The notes: generated by a model from the letters alone, not told the origin. Numbered from the stretch's first letter, positions 1 through 12,240 are shown. The stretch is 64,000 nt of DNA from Labia minor (GCA_963082975.1 OY720348.1:52774421-52838420), one strand, 5' to 3'. Program-made: numbers and translations.

Positions 1-227
1 TAATAATTTTATTTTTCATGTTGACAGATTCGAAAACATAGAAATACAAAAGAGTTACAAAAATGATTAAATAAAAATTAATTTGTTGATACAACTGAAG
101 ATATTAATATTTATAAATATAAACATGTTATATTAAAAAATATATATTAATATTAATATATTAGATTTAATTTAGAAAATATTATTGAATTAAATGGAAA
201 ATAATAAATTAAATAAAAATAAAATAA

Positions 228-482
228 TTTTCACCATCATCATCAAATAATAAAAATAATATCAATAATAATAATAATAATAATCATATAAATAGTACAA
301 ATCCATTAGTTAATGATATTATAATTCCATTTATAGGCATAATTATTGGTGTTTGTATTGTATTATCATTATGGCATTTATGTTCATGTTATTTACAAAC
401 ACACAATCATAAATTAAATCTACCGTATAGACCAGTGGTTCTGAACCTTTTTTATTACCGCGGCATACTTTTAACGGTTTAA
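228..482 (+). CDS. Possible last exon of a single-pass membrane protein, 3' end disrupted by a hAT MITE (partial)
   Basis: An open frame runs from just after a stop at 225-227 to a stop at 480-482. It reads an Asn-rich stretch (a (AAT)n microsatellite), then a hydrophobic segment containing IIIPFIGIIIGVCIVLSL and WHLCSC, then a short polar tail with LNLPYR. This resembles a stalk, one transmembrane helix and a cytoplasmic juxtamembrane tail. Gly, Trp and Cys codons are unusual for random AT-rich DNA. No start codon or clear AG acceptor is visible, so the 5' boundary is unknown. The hAT MITE at 433-666 interrupts the frame; reading continues 16 codons into it before the stop. Removing the MITE and one target duplication would give a short alternative C-terminus ending at a TAA about 25 bases beyond. 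The gene is not recognised and this could be a chance frame. Confidence 0.3.
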   Translation, partial: FSPSSSNNKNNINNNNNNNHINSTNPLVNDIIIPFIGIIIGVCIVLSLWHLCSCYLQTHNHKLNLPYRPVVLNLFYYRGILLTV

Positions 483-666
483 AAATTTGGCGGCACACAA
501 GGAAAAAGATAAGTGTAAAAAAAGTGGTTCCAGAAACGGTTTACTTTTTTTTTTAGAACCAAATTGAAAAAATTAGAAAGAAAAGTCCGAAGTCATAATC
601 TCGCGGCACACTTTGAAGATCTTGCGGCACACTAAAGTACCACGGCACACTGGTTGAGAATCACTG
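433..666. mobile_element. hAT-type MITE (234 bp) with 8-bp target duplication
   Basis: The ends are CAGTGGTTCTGAACC and the inverted CAGTGATTCTCAACC, typical hAT termini. Flanking 8-mers GTATAGAC (425-432) and GTATAGAT (667-674) match at 7 of 8, as expected for a hAT duplication that has mutated once. The interior has GCGGCACAC-type repeats and no reading frame. A second copy, split by another element, is at 51711-52555. Confidence 0.8.
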
Positions 667-1114
667 GTATAGATATATTAATCAAATAATTTAAGTCTAA
701 TTAATTGACAATTAGAATATCATTTTAGAAATATATAATAAATACAATTAATTATAAAATGTAGTATATTAAATTTTTTAATAAATAATTATTTCTTTCC
801 TGTCATCCCAGACAAATTCGTATAGATTATTATAGATATTTTTTTCGAAATAGTCATTAAAATTAAAATAAATAAAATATTGGTTATTTTGATTAGATTT
901 TGATAAAATCTATAGTCTATGATAAAATAGATTGGCTCTTTAAGTATATCATGATTAAATTTCATTGAAATCGGTTCAGCCAATGTTGAGACTTATTTAT
1001 AACCTTAAAATTTTCTCAAACAGACGTGAAAGTTATATTTGGATCCTCCCTGTCATAAAACATAAAAATAAGTAAAAATATTTAATTTCTGATTAATGTA
1101 CAGACTAAAACATT

Positions 1115-1162
<48 letters not shown>

Positions 1163-1830
1163 GAAGTGAAAGTTGTAGCCGAGGGACCATCGGCGACGGG
1201 GTGTCGCGAACTTCTCACTGAATCTGGGAAGGGCCATTGTCGACACCCAAGATTGTAAAATGTTTCTTTACCTAATAACCCACCCCACCCCCAATCATGC
1301 TTGACACATACAAGGGATACTCTCCCGACCCTTCTCCCTCCACAATTAATGCTCAATAACGGCGGGATAGTTTATTGTAAATAAACCGGTTTTAAGAAAT
1401 CTATAAGCTTTTATTGAAAAGCCCAAAGAAGATGTCTTCCTGTTGCTCTCTCTCGAGAAAATTTACTCTAAACGATCCCCTCCACACCTCTACATTATTG
1501 TGCTCAGCATAATACTACATATATATAAGCAAGGCCGTGTCAAAACAAAACTGCACCCAGGGCAAAAACTAGAATAACCGACCCCATCTTCTGAATTCTT
1601 ACCTGAATTATTGACTTGATTTGGCGACCACAGAGATATGACGCCCGGAGAGGACACCTCCCCTCCCCCCTTAAACGGGTCTTTTAAAAAGAGAAGATTT
1701 ATAAACTTTTTATTATTTGTGTTTTAATATATATATACATTTATTGCTTTAATAACAGTTTAAAGGTAAAAGTTCTCTCTGTGACAGCCAACCAGCACAA
1801 GTGTCTTTGTGTTAATTAGCTACCACTTAT
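667..1830. other. Non-coding interval with a (TA)n microsatellite
   Basis: AT-rich DNA with a (TA)n run at about 1118-1160. It is followed at about 1160-1680 by a less AT-rich block that has short frames but no recognisable protein or repeat end. Nothing here is called a gene. Confidence 0.4.
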
Positions 1831-2443
1831 GGGTCATTCCACGTCAACTCATCCAGGCCGTTTCACCCAAAATCTCAGATTTTTATGAAAATTGGTAAAT
1901 ATGTTCTATTTATAAACATGAAAAACACCACCAAATTTTAATTTTTTATCTCACATAGTTTTTGAGTAATGGCACTTTAAAGATTGGCGTTTTTAAATTT
2001 CCGAGCCTCGTATAAGGCCAGATAAAACGTGTAGTGGTGTAGAAAATAATTTCTCATTCACTTATTTAACCTCCTATCTTGTTGAAATTTTTAAGGCATG
2101 TTCTTATAACTATGAGGAATTGTAAAAAAAATCTAACGGACCCCAAAATATTTTTAAAAAAATTATATGTTGGACATTATAAAATTTTAAAATTACAAAC
2201 AAGGTTTAGCGTAAAATGAAATATCACGACAAGGGAATGAGATAATCAAGAACTTTTTTTTTCCTAAATTATCTACATGAAATGGGCTTTAATTTAATAA
2301 AATAAAAGTTTTGTGTATTTGCCTCCTTCTATTTACTAAGACCACTGCAAGTTACAACACATTAATTATGAGCAATATGAGAGTCTCAATGGCTGAATAT
2401 TGTTAATAATTAGACATTTTAATATTAAATAAAATATTTTTAC
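1831..2443 (+). repeat. Left terminal inverted repeat of the DDE element
   Basis: 613 bp, inverted copy of 3865-4486. The inner border lies just before GTAAGAAACTG. The length is unusual for ordinary MITEs, and the arm carries no reading frame. Confidence 0.88.
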
Positions 2444-2475
2444 GTAAGAAACTGTGCATGAAAAGCATACATTAA

Positions 2476-2514
<39 letters not shown>

Positions 2515-2609
2515 ATAACAATAATAATTCTCCTGCTGGGTACAGCTGTTTAATTAAGAATAAACTACACTTAAATATGTGGGAAACATAGTTCTCTGTG
2601 AAGGCATTT

Positions 2610-3858
2610 TTAATGAATCATCAGCTTTTCAATTAATACTAGGCACTCCTTTGAAAATTGATATTTCCTTCCCGTTGAGGTATGAGGTGGCTCTACTACT
2701 GCAAGCATGTGAGGAATCGGCACATCACAGATATCATCTCGTTTTGGCCAGTAAAATGAGTAGGATGGTCCTGCTGGGTGAAGAAACTTCACTGTTACGT
2801 CCCCATCTTCTTTGGAAACATTCGTTATTATTCCAAAGTACCAGAGATTGTCGAATTTGCAAGCGATGTAGCGAGAGGGGTACAAATCTTTTTCTTTTAC
2901 ATTTAAAGTCAACCCTCTTCTTAAATTGTATGTTAGACTAGGCTCTTCATCAGTACTGATTCTCCTTGCTTCTAATGTTCCATAAGAGTCCAGTGGTCTA
3001 TAGTTGTGAAAACTTCTTGTACCTGGAAGTGTATTCAAGTTTTCAAAGCGTTTTTCAAGCTGGCGGCGAATGAGATCTGTTGAATCTTTAGAGATGAAGT
3101 GGAAATTTATTTTTGAAATGGAGGATATGCAGAACTGATAAAAGGTAGTTGCAGTCAGTATTTGATCTTGAAGAGGCCTTTGGAGTCTTGCTTTTCTCGC
3201 CAACCTTTTAACAGTTCCTCCAATACCGTCACATTCCGTTTTCCCATGGCTTGTAGCAAAGAATGACCACTGGGCTTTGATTTTAAAGTATTTTTCATGA
3301 AGAGAAAGATTCATAAAGTTACATTTATTTTTGTACTGTCCTGCGCATCCGTCACTGAAATAGTGAGCATCCGTGACATTAGGAAAATGTTCCTTAACAA
3401 ATTCTAACAGGGTTTCTTGAATTCTTATAAGCATACAAACATCATGATTTAAGTCATCGGAAATTATACAATGTGATGAGACTATTTTTTGTCATCAACA
3501 CACATGTTAATTATTACTGGGTGAACAGTGCAGGAGTCTGAGGTCCAATGATACCTCATCTTGAATCACAAAAGAGAAATTCTCGCTGAAGTCCATTGAT
3601 ATAATGGCTTGATTTGGCACGCAGTTATCCTTTAGACTTTTAAAATAGATCGACTGACTTTTTGCAATATAAGAATGTGGGATCAATTTTTCTATTTTTG
3701 TTGTTAGTTCATCAATAAATTCATCAATGGTTGAAGTTTGAGCTATCATCTGTGTCCTCTCTGTAGCTACCCACTGTTTGAATTCGATCCTATCTTCTTC
3801 CTCATAGTTTTCAAACTTTGTTTGTAAGAATGCTGTTAAACTTTCCTTCGATGGACAT
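2610..3858 (-). pseudogene. Broken transposase of the long-TIR DDE element
   Basis: Read on the minus strand, an open stretch from ~3855 to 3507 contains AIISMDFSENFSFVIQDE, which I take to be the first catalytic Asp region. The frame shifts near 3507-3520, where one short frame carries CTVHPVI. It shifts again before IISDDLNHDV and continues as a 274-codon frame (3434-2610) with FSDGCAGQYKN (second Asp region) and SHGKTECDGIGGTVKR (third acidic region). The C-terminal part (residues ~185-260) has WYFGIIT and VKFLHPAGPSYSF, resembling a small beta-barrel module. Related proteins with these motifs occur widely in arthropods and cnidarians, usually annotated as uncharacterised. There is no start codon in frame with the N-terminal part, so the gene has at least two frameshifts and a missing 5' end. 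Confidence 0.75.
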
Positions 3859-3864
3859 TTTTAG

Positions 3865-4486
3865 GTAAAAATATTTTATTTAATATTAAAATGTCTAATT
3901 ATTAACAATATTCAGCCATTGAGACTCTCATATTGCTCATAATTAATGTGTTGTAACTTGCAGTGGTCTTAGTAAATAGAAGGAGGCAAATACACAAAAC
4001 TTTTATTTTATTAAATTAAAGCCCATTTCATGTAGATAATTTAGGAAAAAAAAAGTTCTTGATTATCTCATTCCCTTGTCGTGATATTTCATTTTACGCT
4101 AAACCTTGTTTGTAATTTTAAAATTTTATAATGTCCAACATATAATTTTTTTAAAAATATTTTGGGGTCCGTTAGATTTTTTTTACAATTCCTCATAGTT
4201 ATAAGAACATGCCTTAAAAATTTCAACAAGATAGGAGGTTAAATAAGTGAATGAGAAATTATTTTCTACACCACTACACGTTTTATCTGGCCTTATACGA
4301 GGCTCGGAAATTTAAAAACGCCAATCTTTAAAGTGCCATTACTCAAAAACTATGTGAGATAAAAAATTAAAATTTGGTGGTGTTTTTCATGTTTATAAAT
4401 AGAACATATTTACCAATTTTCATAAAAATCTGAGATTTTGGGTGAAAAAATGACTATTTTCTGGTTGAATTGACGTGGAATGACCC
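3865..4486 (-). repeat. Right terminal inverted repeat of the DDE element
   Basis: 622 bp, inverted copy of 1831-2443. It is about 9 bp longer because of a small substitution/insertion near the outer tip. Confidence 0.88.
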
Positions 4487-6707
4487 TTATAACAACTAAT
4501 AATTCAGAAATCTTATCTTTATATAATTTGTCAACGAGAAAATAAAAGAATTTAGATAAAGGAAATATAAAGTTACTTAACCAACATAATATCTCGGTAA
4601 AAACTAAAAACAAATTTGATTATTTGATTAAAGTCCAATTAGAAAACAATTATTTTAGTTAGTAGGAATGTATTTGTTTCCATAAATTTATATATATAAA
4701 ATATGACTATATATGTATATATGTATATAAATATATATATACATATATATTTAATTGATTAAATAAAAGAAGATGGTTTGGATTATGTTCATTTTTCAGG
4801 ATCGTTTTTAAGCAAATTTCTTCCTTGCAAAAAGTACGAGTTTAAATAATAACGGCTGAGTCGTTTCTCTCCCCTTCACCACACTCCTCTTTTTAAGTGG
4901 CGTGTTTTAAATAGAAGCTCATCATATATTTTCCATAATATGCATTTGAAGAAATGGTGGTGGCATATTTTGCCTCGAAAACGGAATCTATCTGGATTTG
5001 ATAAATATCTGAATAACTTAATGGTTTATTATCTATATAAAAAGGGTTTATGGGATGTTTCCACTGCAGTCAAATGTGGTCATTTATATTCCAGCTGAGT
5101 TTCCGGCAACCGATAGCTTTACTAATACTGTATAAAAACTTTGACGTGTATTTCTTACCTAATGATGGTTTTTTTTTTTATTTTTTATTTGAAAAATCTA
5201 ACCTGGATGAGTGGATGTATTGTACCTTGCCATTAAGGGAACACCCCCATTGACAAGTGCATTTTGAAGTTTTTACTTTAAAAATTTATTTGACTTGTAA
5301 TTTTCTCTCTTTCTCTTTTATTTAATCCATTTTAGATTAAAATGCGCCATCGATTCGAATGCATTAGATAAAGGCGTGAGATCGTAGGCAATAAGCTCAC
5401 TGACCGCAAGGTTACCATGTCCAATTCGATTTGCCTGCCACTTGCTATTTTTTTTTTTTTGTTTTCTCCATCATCCCCCACCCCCTTCTCTATCTATGCC
5501 CTACCTCATTCCACTTTCCTACTTGACGCACGGATTACGCATCCGCGTCGAGCGACTCTTTTATCTTCCTAATGAACCTCTTTTTTTTAGTTTTTTCCTT
5601 TTTTTTTTTTTTTTGGTTAAATCCCTGTAGCCGGTTGCTAACCACTCCATCCCGCACCTCTCTGACACCCCTTGATTCCCTTTTTTTTCCTCCCCATCTT
5701 TCACAATTTCCGATAGTGGCAGCTCCGACCAGTCCTTTAGACATGTCCCTCTACCCCACTTAGTCGACCCTTAGCATGGAAAATTCTATTTCTAATTCCC
5801 AGCACGAAAATCAACTCTTCCCGCTCGCCGCTTCCTTTCATACTTGTGTCTCCAATATACCTTTTTTCTCTCTATCCCCCCTCCAGCCGCGTCACTCGTA
5901 CCCATTTTCAACTCTCTCTCACAATTTTTCTCCTCTCTTTCTTCTTTCTTTTCTCTTTTACCTTATTCGACCAATTCTCACGAGCACCAATTTACGACAC
6001 ATCTATTTTACCACAGTTAAAATTTATTTCCTGAACAATAACTGTTTTAACACCTGATCAAGTATTTATCAATTCTTAGTTTGTTGACATTAAAAACGTC
6101 TCCTCTCTCATGCGCCTTTCCAAATATTTAACCAAGACCCAAAGCACATGCTAATATAAAAGGTAGGGAGTAAAATATGGCAATAAATTTAATCAAACAT
6201 CAATAATTATACATCTACGATAGAAGAATTATCCACCAAAATAATTAATTCTGTGTGTAAATTGACCAGCTTTCAACTTAATTACACTTCAATATTTCCA
6301 TTTTATTAAAATAAGAGAATATTATATATATATATATAAGAATAATCTTCAATTATTAAACAAACACGGGAAATTAAATTGTATTTGATTCATTTAAATA
6401 AACGAGAGATTAAAATATTTTATATTTTCATTTTCCACTTAAATCAAATAATTTCTAAAAAAATAATACTTCCATTTTTTTTTAATATTAATATATCCGC
6501 CCGGTATATGATGTGTAATATTTTTTATATAATTCTTACTAATAATTAATATATAATAAAATATTTATATTCAAAATTCAGAAATTTTTAATACTTACAA
6601 AATTGTTTTATTATAAAATAAAAAGCATTTTAAAAGAATAACTTATAATTCTTTATAAAAGTAATTCAATATAAAATTTATATATATATATATATATATG
6701 AGACATT
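4487..6707. other. Non-coding interval, pyrimidine-rich in part
   Basis: AT-rich DNA with (TA)n near 4690-4750 and a C/T-rich block at about 5440-5960 that produces long Phe/Leu/Ser-rich frames on both strands. The frames overlap each other and have low-complexity composition, so they are not called. No repeat end or exon is recognised. Confidence 0.4.
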
Positions 6708-7002
6708 ATTTCCGAATTATTTTTTACTTGTGAGATTTGGTTTTTGACGTTTTGGCGCTATTTTCACAAGTATTTATTTAGGAGGGATTTTTCTGGGATT
6801 CTAGTTCTTAGAGTGTGTAATGGGTTGGTTGGATTTTGGGTTGAATGGATGGCTGAATTTGAACTTACTGTGTTGCGAAGCTCTGAAGAATTCTTGGAAC
6901 TAACAATGGTACTGAGACACGCCTGTTCATGACGACAGCCCGGGGCCAATACGTCAAGAACCAAATCTCATAATTAAACGTGAAAATATAACCAGGAATT
7001 AA
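6708..7002. repeat. Snapback repeat of the 'GACGTTTCGG' family, diverged copy
   Basis: The left side reads TGAGATTTGG then TTGACGTTTTGGCG. The right side contains the inverted counterpart ending in GTGAAAATATAACCAGGAAT. The interior (GGGATTCTAG... GCGAAGCTCTGAAGAA) matches the copy at 37471-37841. Confidence 0.6.
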
Positions 7003-7143
7003 TTTCTCATGAGAATAAAAATTTTCACGTATATCTTATCTTATTATACTAGCAAAAATTGTATATATATTTATATTTTTGATATATTAAACCTCTCTAA
7101 GGATTTTTTTGAAATTCACACCATAGATAATATTTATAAAGAA

Positions 7144-7545
7144 AAATCGATTTGTATTGGTTTCAGCCTCAGGAAAAAAACATCTTTGTTAGTTTTTTCT
7201 TAATTTAAAATAGGAATTTTAATAATAACAAAAATGGCGCCAGGCAAAGCCGGACAGCGTTTCCATAAACACAAAATATTATAAATAAAATAAAATTAAA
7301 AATATATATTTTAATAATATTTTGTAATCAAATTACGAAATTATATATTATGTTATATCCACAGGCCATTACTTTTCTGTCTTTCTTTTTATTTAAATTT
7401 ATGTTCGTTTAAATTATTTGAAATAGTTTCATATATTTTGTCGTATATTTATTTTAAATAATACTCTTAATCTTAAATATTCATAGTTCATAAGGAATAA
7501 TTATTTCAAGGTACAGAGCGGCGGCTCGGTGAACCAGGTACTATA
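7144..7545 (+). repeat. Partial copy of Helentron-like family 2 (3' half)
   Basis: It shares TTTGTATTGGTTT, TTAGTTTTTTCTTAATTTAAAA and the following AT-rich body with 40170-40440, and as an inverted copy with 46500-46915. The 5' half, with the GTCC microsatellite, is absent. Its end near 7520-7545 is GGCGGCTCGGTGAACCAGG. Confidence 0.5.
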
Positions 7546-9140
7546 TATATATTGCAGTAGTAAATAAATATAAACAACAGGACGATTATTACCAGGGTTT
7601 TCTACTATTATATTATTTATTTTTTTAATGTCTTAGAATTTCGAAATTTTGTACAAAGAATTCTCGGCTAATAAAATTGACAAAACCAAATATTTAATTT
7701 TTATTTTATTGTCCAAAATATTGAATAATTATCATTTATTATATTTTATACTAATTTGTTTGATAATTTGTATTTCTATGAAATAAAATGATATTCATAA
7801 ACCGAGATTTCGATTAGAGTCTCCATTTTGTTTAATCCGGCAGTGGTTGAATTACTGTATTAATTATATGTATAAATAAATGTTATCATAAATTAATTAG
7901 ATAGAAAAGTGAAAATATACAACAAAACAGAATAACTGGTATATTGATATTTTATAAAATAAAATTTATATATAACAAAGTATTGAGATTGTGATAAAGA
8001 TATTGCATTGATTACTTAATCTGACCAGGGGGGAGAGGTACGAGAATTTGCCAGTGTATTATAAACAAACCGCTATAAATAAATGTCAGCCTTATTACTT
8101 CATGTAATCTATATAAAATTGTTTTAATCTTAAATAAACCCTAAAATACAGACAATATATTAAAAAGGATCAACTATGATAAAAAAAAATAAATAATAAA
8201 ATAATAATTGAATAATACAAATCAAGTAAATCAAAATTGGTTTAATATCAACTTTTATTTAATATATATAGTAAATTTAACATTTTTGCAATGCTAAATA
8301 ACTTTTGATCACTTTGATAATTGACGGTCATTGTTTAAAAAATATCAATTTTATATTTTCCATTAAAAAAAATTAATTAAATTAACATAAAAATAAAATA
8401 AATAAAAACCTTTTCAAGTTGACCGAAGGGGTAGAAAGTTAAATATTTGTATATCGATTATAGAAAATTCTCAGAAAATTAATCCCAAGAATAATAATTC
8501 ATTTATTTTTTATTTTATTTAATTAATGTATTGGATTATTTATTGATTATTTTTATTTTTATTAAATTATACTAATTGTTTATTTAAATAAAAACAGGAC
8601 CCTCGGTGCTAGAATAATTGTTGTACGAGCCGTTAATGTCAGTGTCAGTGCCAGTGTCAGGGATTATTTAGAGCTTCAAAACGCAGCAAGTCAAAGATTA
8701 CCCACTCATTGAATCCAAATTACTAATAATAAGTCTCGCCCACACAGACTAATATATATATATATAGGGAGCAGACTAATTTAAAAAGCATGATTTGTGA
8801 AAAGAACAATAACAATTCAACAGTATCTAAGCAGCAAACGGACATTTGGCTTGGAGGACCCTGATTACTATGAGATCAGGAGAAGCAATTTAGCAATCTA
8901 TACCTAAAAGATCCATCGATAGATTGAGCGATGGAAAATCCTTCCAAAGGGCAAACTAAAGAAGAAGACAGTTACGAAGTAATCTAAAGTACAATCAAAA
9001 GATCCAGGAAAAGAAAATGAAAATATTCTGGTAAGAATAAGAATTGAGAAGGGAATGAACAATGGATATAAGCTATACTCGATTCTCAATCGTCCATAAG
9101 CATATTATTATTAATAATATATATATATATATATATATAT
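7546..9140. other. AT-rich interval without recognised genes
   Basis: Mostly AT-rich. A less AT-rich patch at 8599-8711 has an AG-preceded open frame with repeated GTCAGT units, and a purine-rich patch lies at 8830-9010. Neither gives a recognisable product. Confidence 0.35.
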
Positions 9141-9772
9141 GTCGTAGGTAAATGGCAATTTTAGGAAAATAGCATTTGCCTGGCCAAATAGCTTCAACTA
9201 TTATTTCATTTCAATTTGACTATAAAAATAGCATTTGCCTTGAAAAAAGTCATTTGGCCAAATCTTTGTTGGGCAAATAGTTGTAACTATTATTCCATTT
9301 CAATTTGACTAGGAAAATAGCTCAGAAAATAACGGACATTGACTTCCGATGACATATGAACAGAAAAAATACCCAAATATTATTTATTTTTAAAAAATCT
9401 TTTAATCAATTAAAACAATTTAATAATAAAACACATATTTAAAAAAAAAGATATAAACAAAATAATTTAATAAATAATTAAAGTAAATTATTTATCATTG
9501 TCGCTCTGCAAAATTATTGGGGCCTCTGTTCTAAAATTATGGCAAACTGAATTTAGATAAATATACAATAAAAACAAAAAAAAAATTTTGAATAATTTTG
9601 TAATTGGCTAATGTAATAATAATTAGTTATAGCTATTTGCCCAACAAAGATTTAGCCAAATGGCTTTTGTCTATGTAAATGCTATTTTCCTAGTCAAATT
9701 GAAAAGAAATAATATTTGAAGATATTTAGCCAGGCAAATGCTATTTTCCTAATATTGCCATTTGCCTACGAC
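9141..9772. mobile_element. Long-TIR MITE (632 bp) inserted in a (TA)n tract
   Basis: The left end GTCGTAGGTAAATGGCAAT and the inverted right end GTCGTAGGCAAATGGCAAT are followed by ~200 bp of imperfect inverted repeat, including GGAAAATAGCATTTGCCTGG. Both outer borders abut (TA)n, consistent with TA targeting. The left arm carries an internal near-duplication around TTTCAATTTGACTA. No reading frame. Confidence 0.75.
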
Positions 9773-9959
9773 ATATATATATATATATAGTAAAAATCAA
9801 TTAAACAAAAAAAGGTTAAGTGAATGTAAAATTTCACCCATCAGTAATCAGTCGCCTTTACCCTCTCAACTACTTTTTAACAGTTTAAACATTTCCTTGT
9901 TGCTTCAGTAATAATCTCTCTATTGTAAAGTTTCATTGAACTCGAAGATTCTTTATTCA

Positions 9960-10002
<43 letters not shown>

Positions 10003-10689
10003 TTCAATAAACATGCCGGCATCATCCTTTCCTGGCAGACGACTGGGATAAAAAGTAGAGAGGGTGAGAATGAGACTCGGTTTGTTGAAAGAAAATCCAG
10101 ACGCAATATGAATGATAAAAAACTTGTATCTCTCCAGTTTTCAGTAACAAAAGCTCTGCTATTCAAGTTAATTGTTCTTGTTTTTAGTTCTTTTCCGTTT
10201 CGTTTGCCAATGAGGTTGTTAGCTTATTCTGGGAATCCCACCGTCTAAGAGCTTGTAGGACAACATTTCCATTTTAACTAAGTTATCGATTCAATTCTAT
10301 TTTTTTTTATATTGTTTCCATGAGCAAATTTAATCATCCGAAATAACACCCTGACTTGAATAGACCATCAATAACATTATAAATAACGAAATTTTATAGG
10401 GGTACTAAATAATAATAGCTATCCAATGGCGTAAATGGGTTCTTCGATAAGTTACAACTATAAATTTTCGTCTGAGATGTGAATATCGGGGGTAATGGTC
10501 TCTAAGAGGCAAGAGTACTTAAGTATCGGTCTTTCGGGAACCATTCGCCTAGGAACAGGTGCTGGACATTTTGCGTATACATTTGACCGAATTAATCTCT
10601 CGAGATACCAGACATTTTGGAAATTATTCTTTCTTTTAATTTATATGTTACCTAACTTATAACTAAATATCCTAATTTTATTTATTTAT

Positions 10690-11515
10690 TTATTTATTAT
10701 TATTAAAAATAACTTTACTTTTATATAATCATTATATTTTTTGCACTGTAGTTAGAAAAATATAATAAGTTTTGAAATATAACTACAAACTAAATATATA
10801 AGTATATCTAATTAATGTTTCTATTTGTTTAAATTCAATTAGGGTGAGTTTGGTTCAGTTTCCAACAATCAATTCAAAATTTTCGCTATTTTTTTGAATT
10901 GATTTTAATAATAATATTTTCATTTCAATTATTATAAATATAACTACAAACTAAATAAATAAGTATATCTAATTAATGTTTCTATTTGTTTAAATTCAAT
11001 TAGGGTGAGTTTGGTTCAGTTTCTAAGAATCATTTCAAAATTTTCGGCTATTTATTTGAATTGATTTTAATAATAATATTTTCATTTCAATTATTATAAA
11101 AATAACTTTATTTTTATTCAATCAACCCTAGTTAAAATAATATTTTAAGTTTTGAAATATAAGTACAAACTAAATAAATAAGTATATCTAATTAATGTTT
11201 CTATTTGTTTAAATTCAATTAGGGTGAGTTTGGTTCAGTTTCCAACAATCAATTCTAAATTTTCCGCTATTTATTTGAATTGATTTTAATAATAATATTT
11301 TCCTTTCAATTATTATAAAAATAACTTTATTTTTATTAAATCATACCCTAGTTAAAATAATATAAAAAGTTTTGAAATATAAGTAGAAATTAAATAAATA
11401 AGTATATTTAATTAATGTTTCTATTTGTTTAGATTCAATTAGGCTGAATTTGATTAGGTTTCAAACAACAATCAATTCAAAATTTTCCACCATTTATTTG
11501 AACTGATTTTACTTT
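10690..11515 (+). repeat. Tandem satellite-like array, four units of ~220 bp (one shortened)
   Basis: The phrase AAATAAGTATATCTAATTAATG recurs with near-identical surroundings from about 10790, 10950, 11172 and 11390. Spacings are roughly 160, 222 and 219 bp. The short unit lacks the segment CCTAGTTAAAATAATAT plus flanking bases. Each unit includes AGGGTGAGTTTGGTTCAGTT or a variant. Confidence 0.75.
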
Positions 11516-11978
11516 AAAATGGCTATAAATCTTCTATATTATCAGATATTTATTTACTAAAGAATCACATCTACCCTTTTTTTTGAATTATCAGAAAATT
11601 TTCTCGAATATTAAAAAATAAAATGTAAATAATGCGGGAGAGATACTAAAGTTTTTTTTTTACAATTTATCTATGCGAAACATTGATACATCTAAACTTT
11701 GTTTCTAAAGCGAACGGAAAAAAGATATATTACCCCGTTAGACAGTAAATCATTAATCATTTGTGATTGTTATAAAAAATGTCTATCATTGCTGGTCATA
11801 AAAATATCTGTGTTGATATAAATGGTCCAACTGTTAACTTTATCTGCATTGTTACGAAATGGATGCTTTTAAACGTTAATTGGTGTTGTTTAAAATTTTT
11901 CTACATTCAAAAAAAAAAAAAAAAAAATGAGGAAAAAAATTAAAATAAAAATAAATTAAAAAAAAAAAATATATTCAC

Positions 11979-12109
11979 CTTTTTTCATGGTCGCTAATTT
12001 CCTGGAGAGATTCCCTCTCTTCGCACGTCATGTATTTTGTTAAAACAAGATTTATTGTTTTATCTGGCAACTCGTTCATATTGATGCCCGCTAAACTTAT
12101 CTCTTGGCT
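11979..12109 (-). CDS. Possible F-box protein exon (partial)
   Basis: On the minus strand an open stretch reads ...LAGIN then MNELPDKTINLVLTKYM, TCEERESLQEISDHEKR. This fits the F-box pattern: LP near the start, hydrophobic positions in the first helix, a Cys/Glu-rich turn and a final helix before the usual Trp. The ATG is at 12077-12079. The exon would end at AAAAAAG|GTGAAT (intron start at 11978), a reasonable donor, and begin after an AG at about 12108-12111. F-box domains bind Skp1 and recruit substrates to SCF ubiquitin ligases. The flanking exons were not found. The match is from memory of the motif and could be fortuitous. Confidence 0.4.
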
Positions 12110-12240
12110 CTCAGCAATGTATTGAAAATAAATTCAATTTACCAAAAAGAAAAAGATTTAATAATAAAAAAAAATACAAAAAAAAAAAATAAATAAATAC
12201 CAGCAAGGGCAAATATATACATTTTTAGCGCCTGAAAGTT

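Larger units (their letters stand above)
1831..4486 (-). mobile_element. DDE-type DNA transposon with ~615-bp terminal inverted repeats, transposase broken
   Basis: The left arm (1831-2443) and right arm (3865-4486) are inverted copies, nearly identical by eye except one ~10-bp difference close to the outer ends. Both termini start GGGTCATTCCACGTCAA. The flanks are TTAT on each side (1827-1830 and 4487-4490), giving a 4-bp target duplication. The ~1.4-kb interior encodes transposase fragments on the minus strand. A 4-bp duplication with long TIRs suggests a Sola-like or related superfamily, but I cannot assign it. Arm identity suggests recent insertion, while the transposase is defective, so this is probably a non-autonomous copy mobilised in trans. 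Confidence 0.85.

Noticed and set aside
2579-2941. Plus-strand 120-codon frame
   Set aside because: Antisense to the conserved transposase region on the minus strand.
5442-6057. Several overlapping Phe/Ser/Leu-rich frames on both strands
   Set aside because: Low-complexity pyrimidine DNA; the frames conflict with each other and have no domain.
8599-8711. Exon-like frame after AAAACAG
   Set aside because: Mainly a GTCAGT simple repeat; no donor and no recognisable product.
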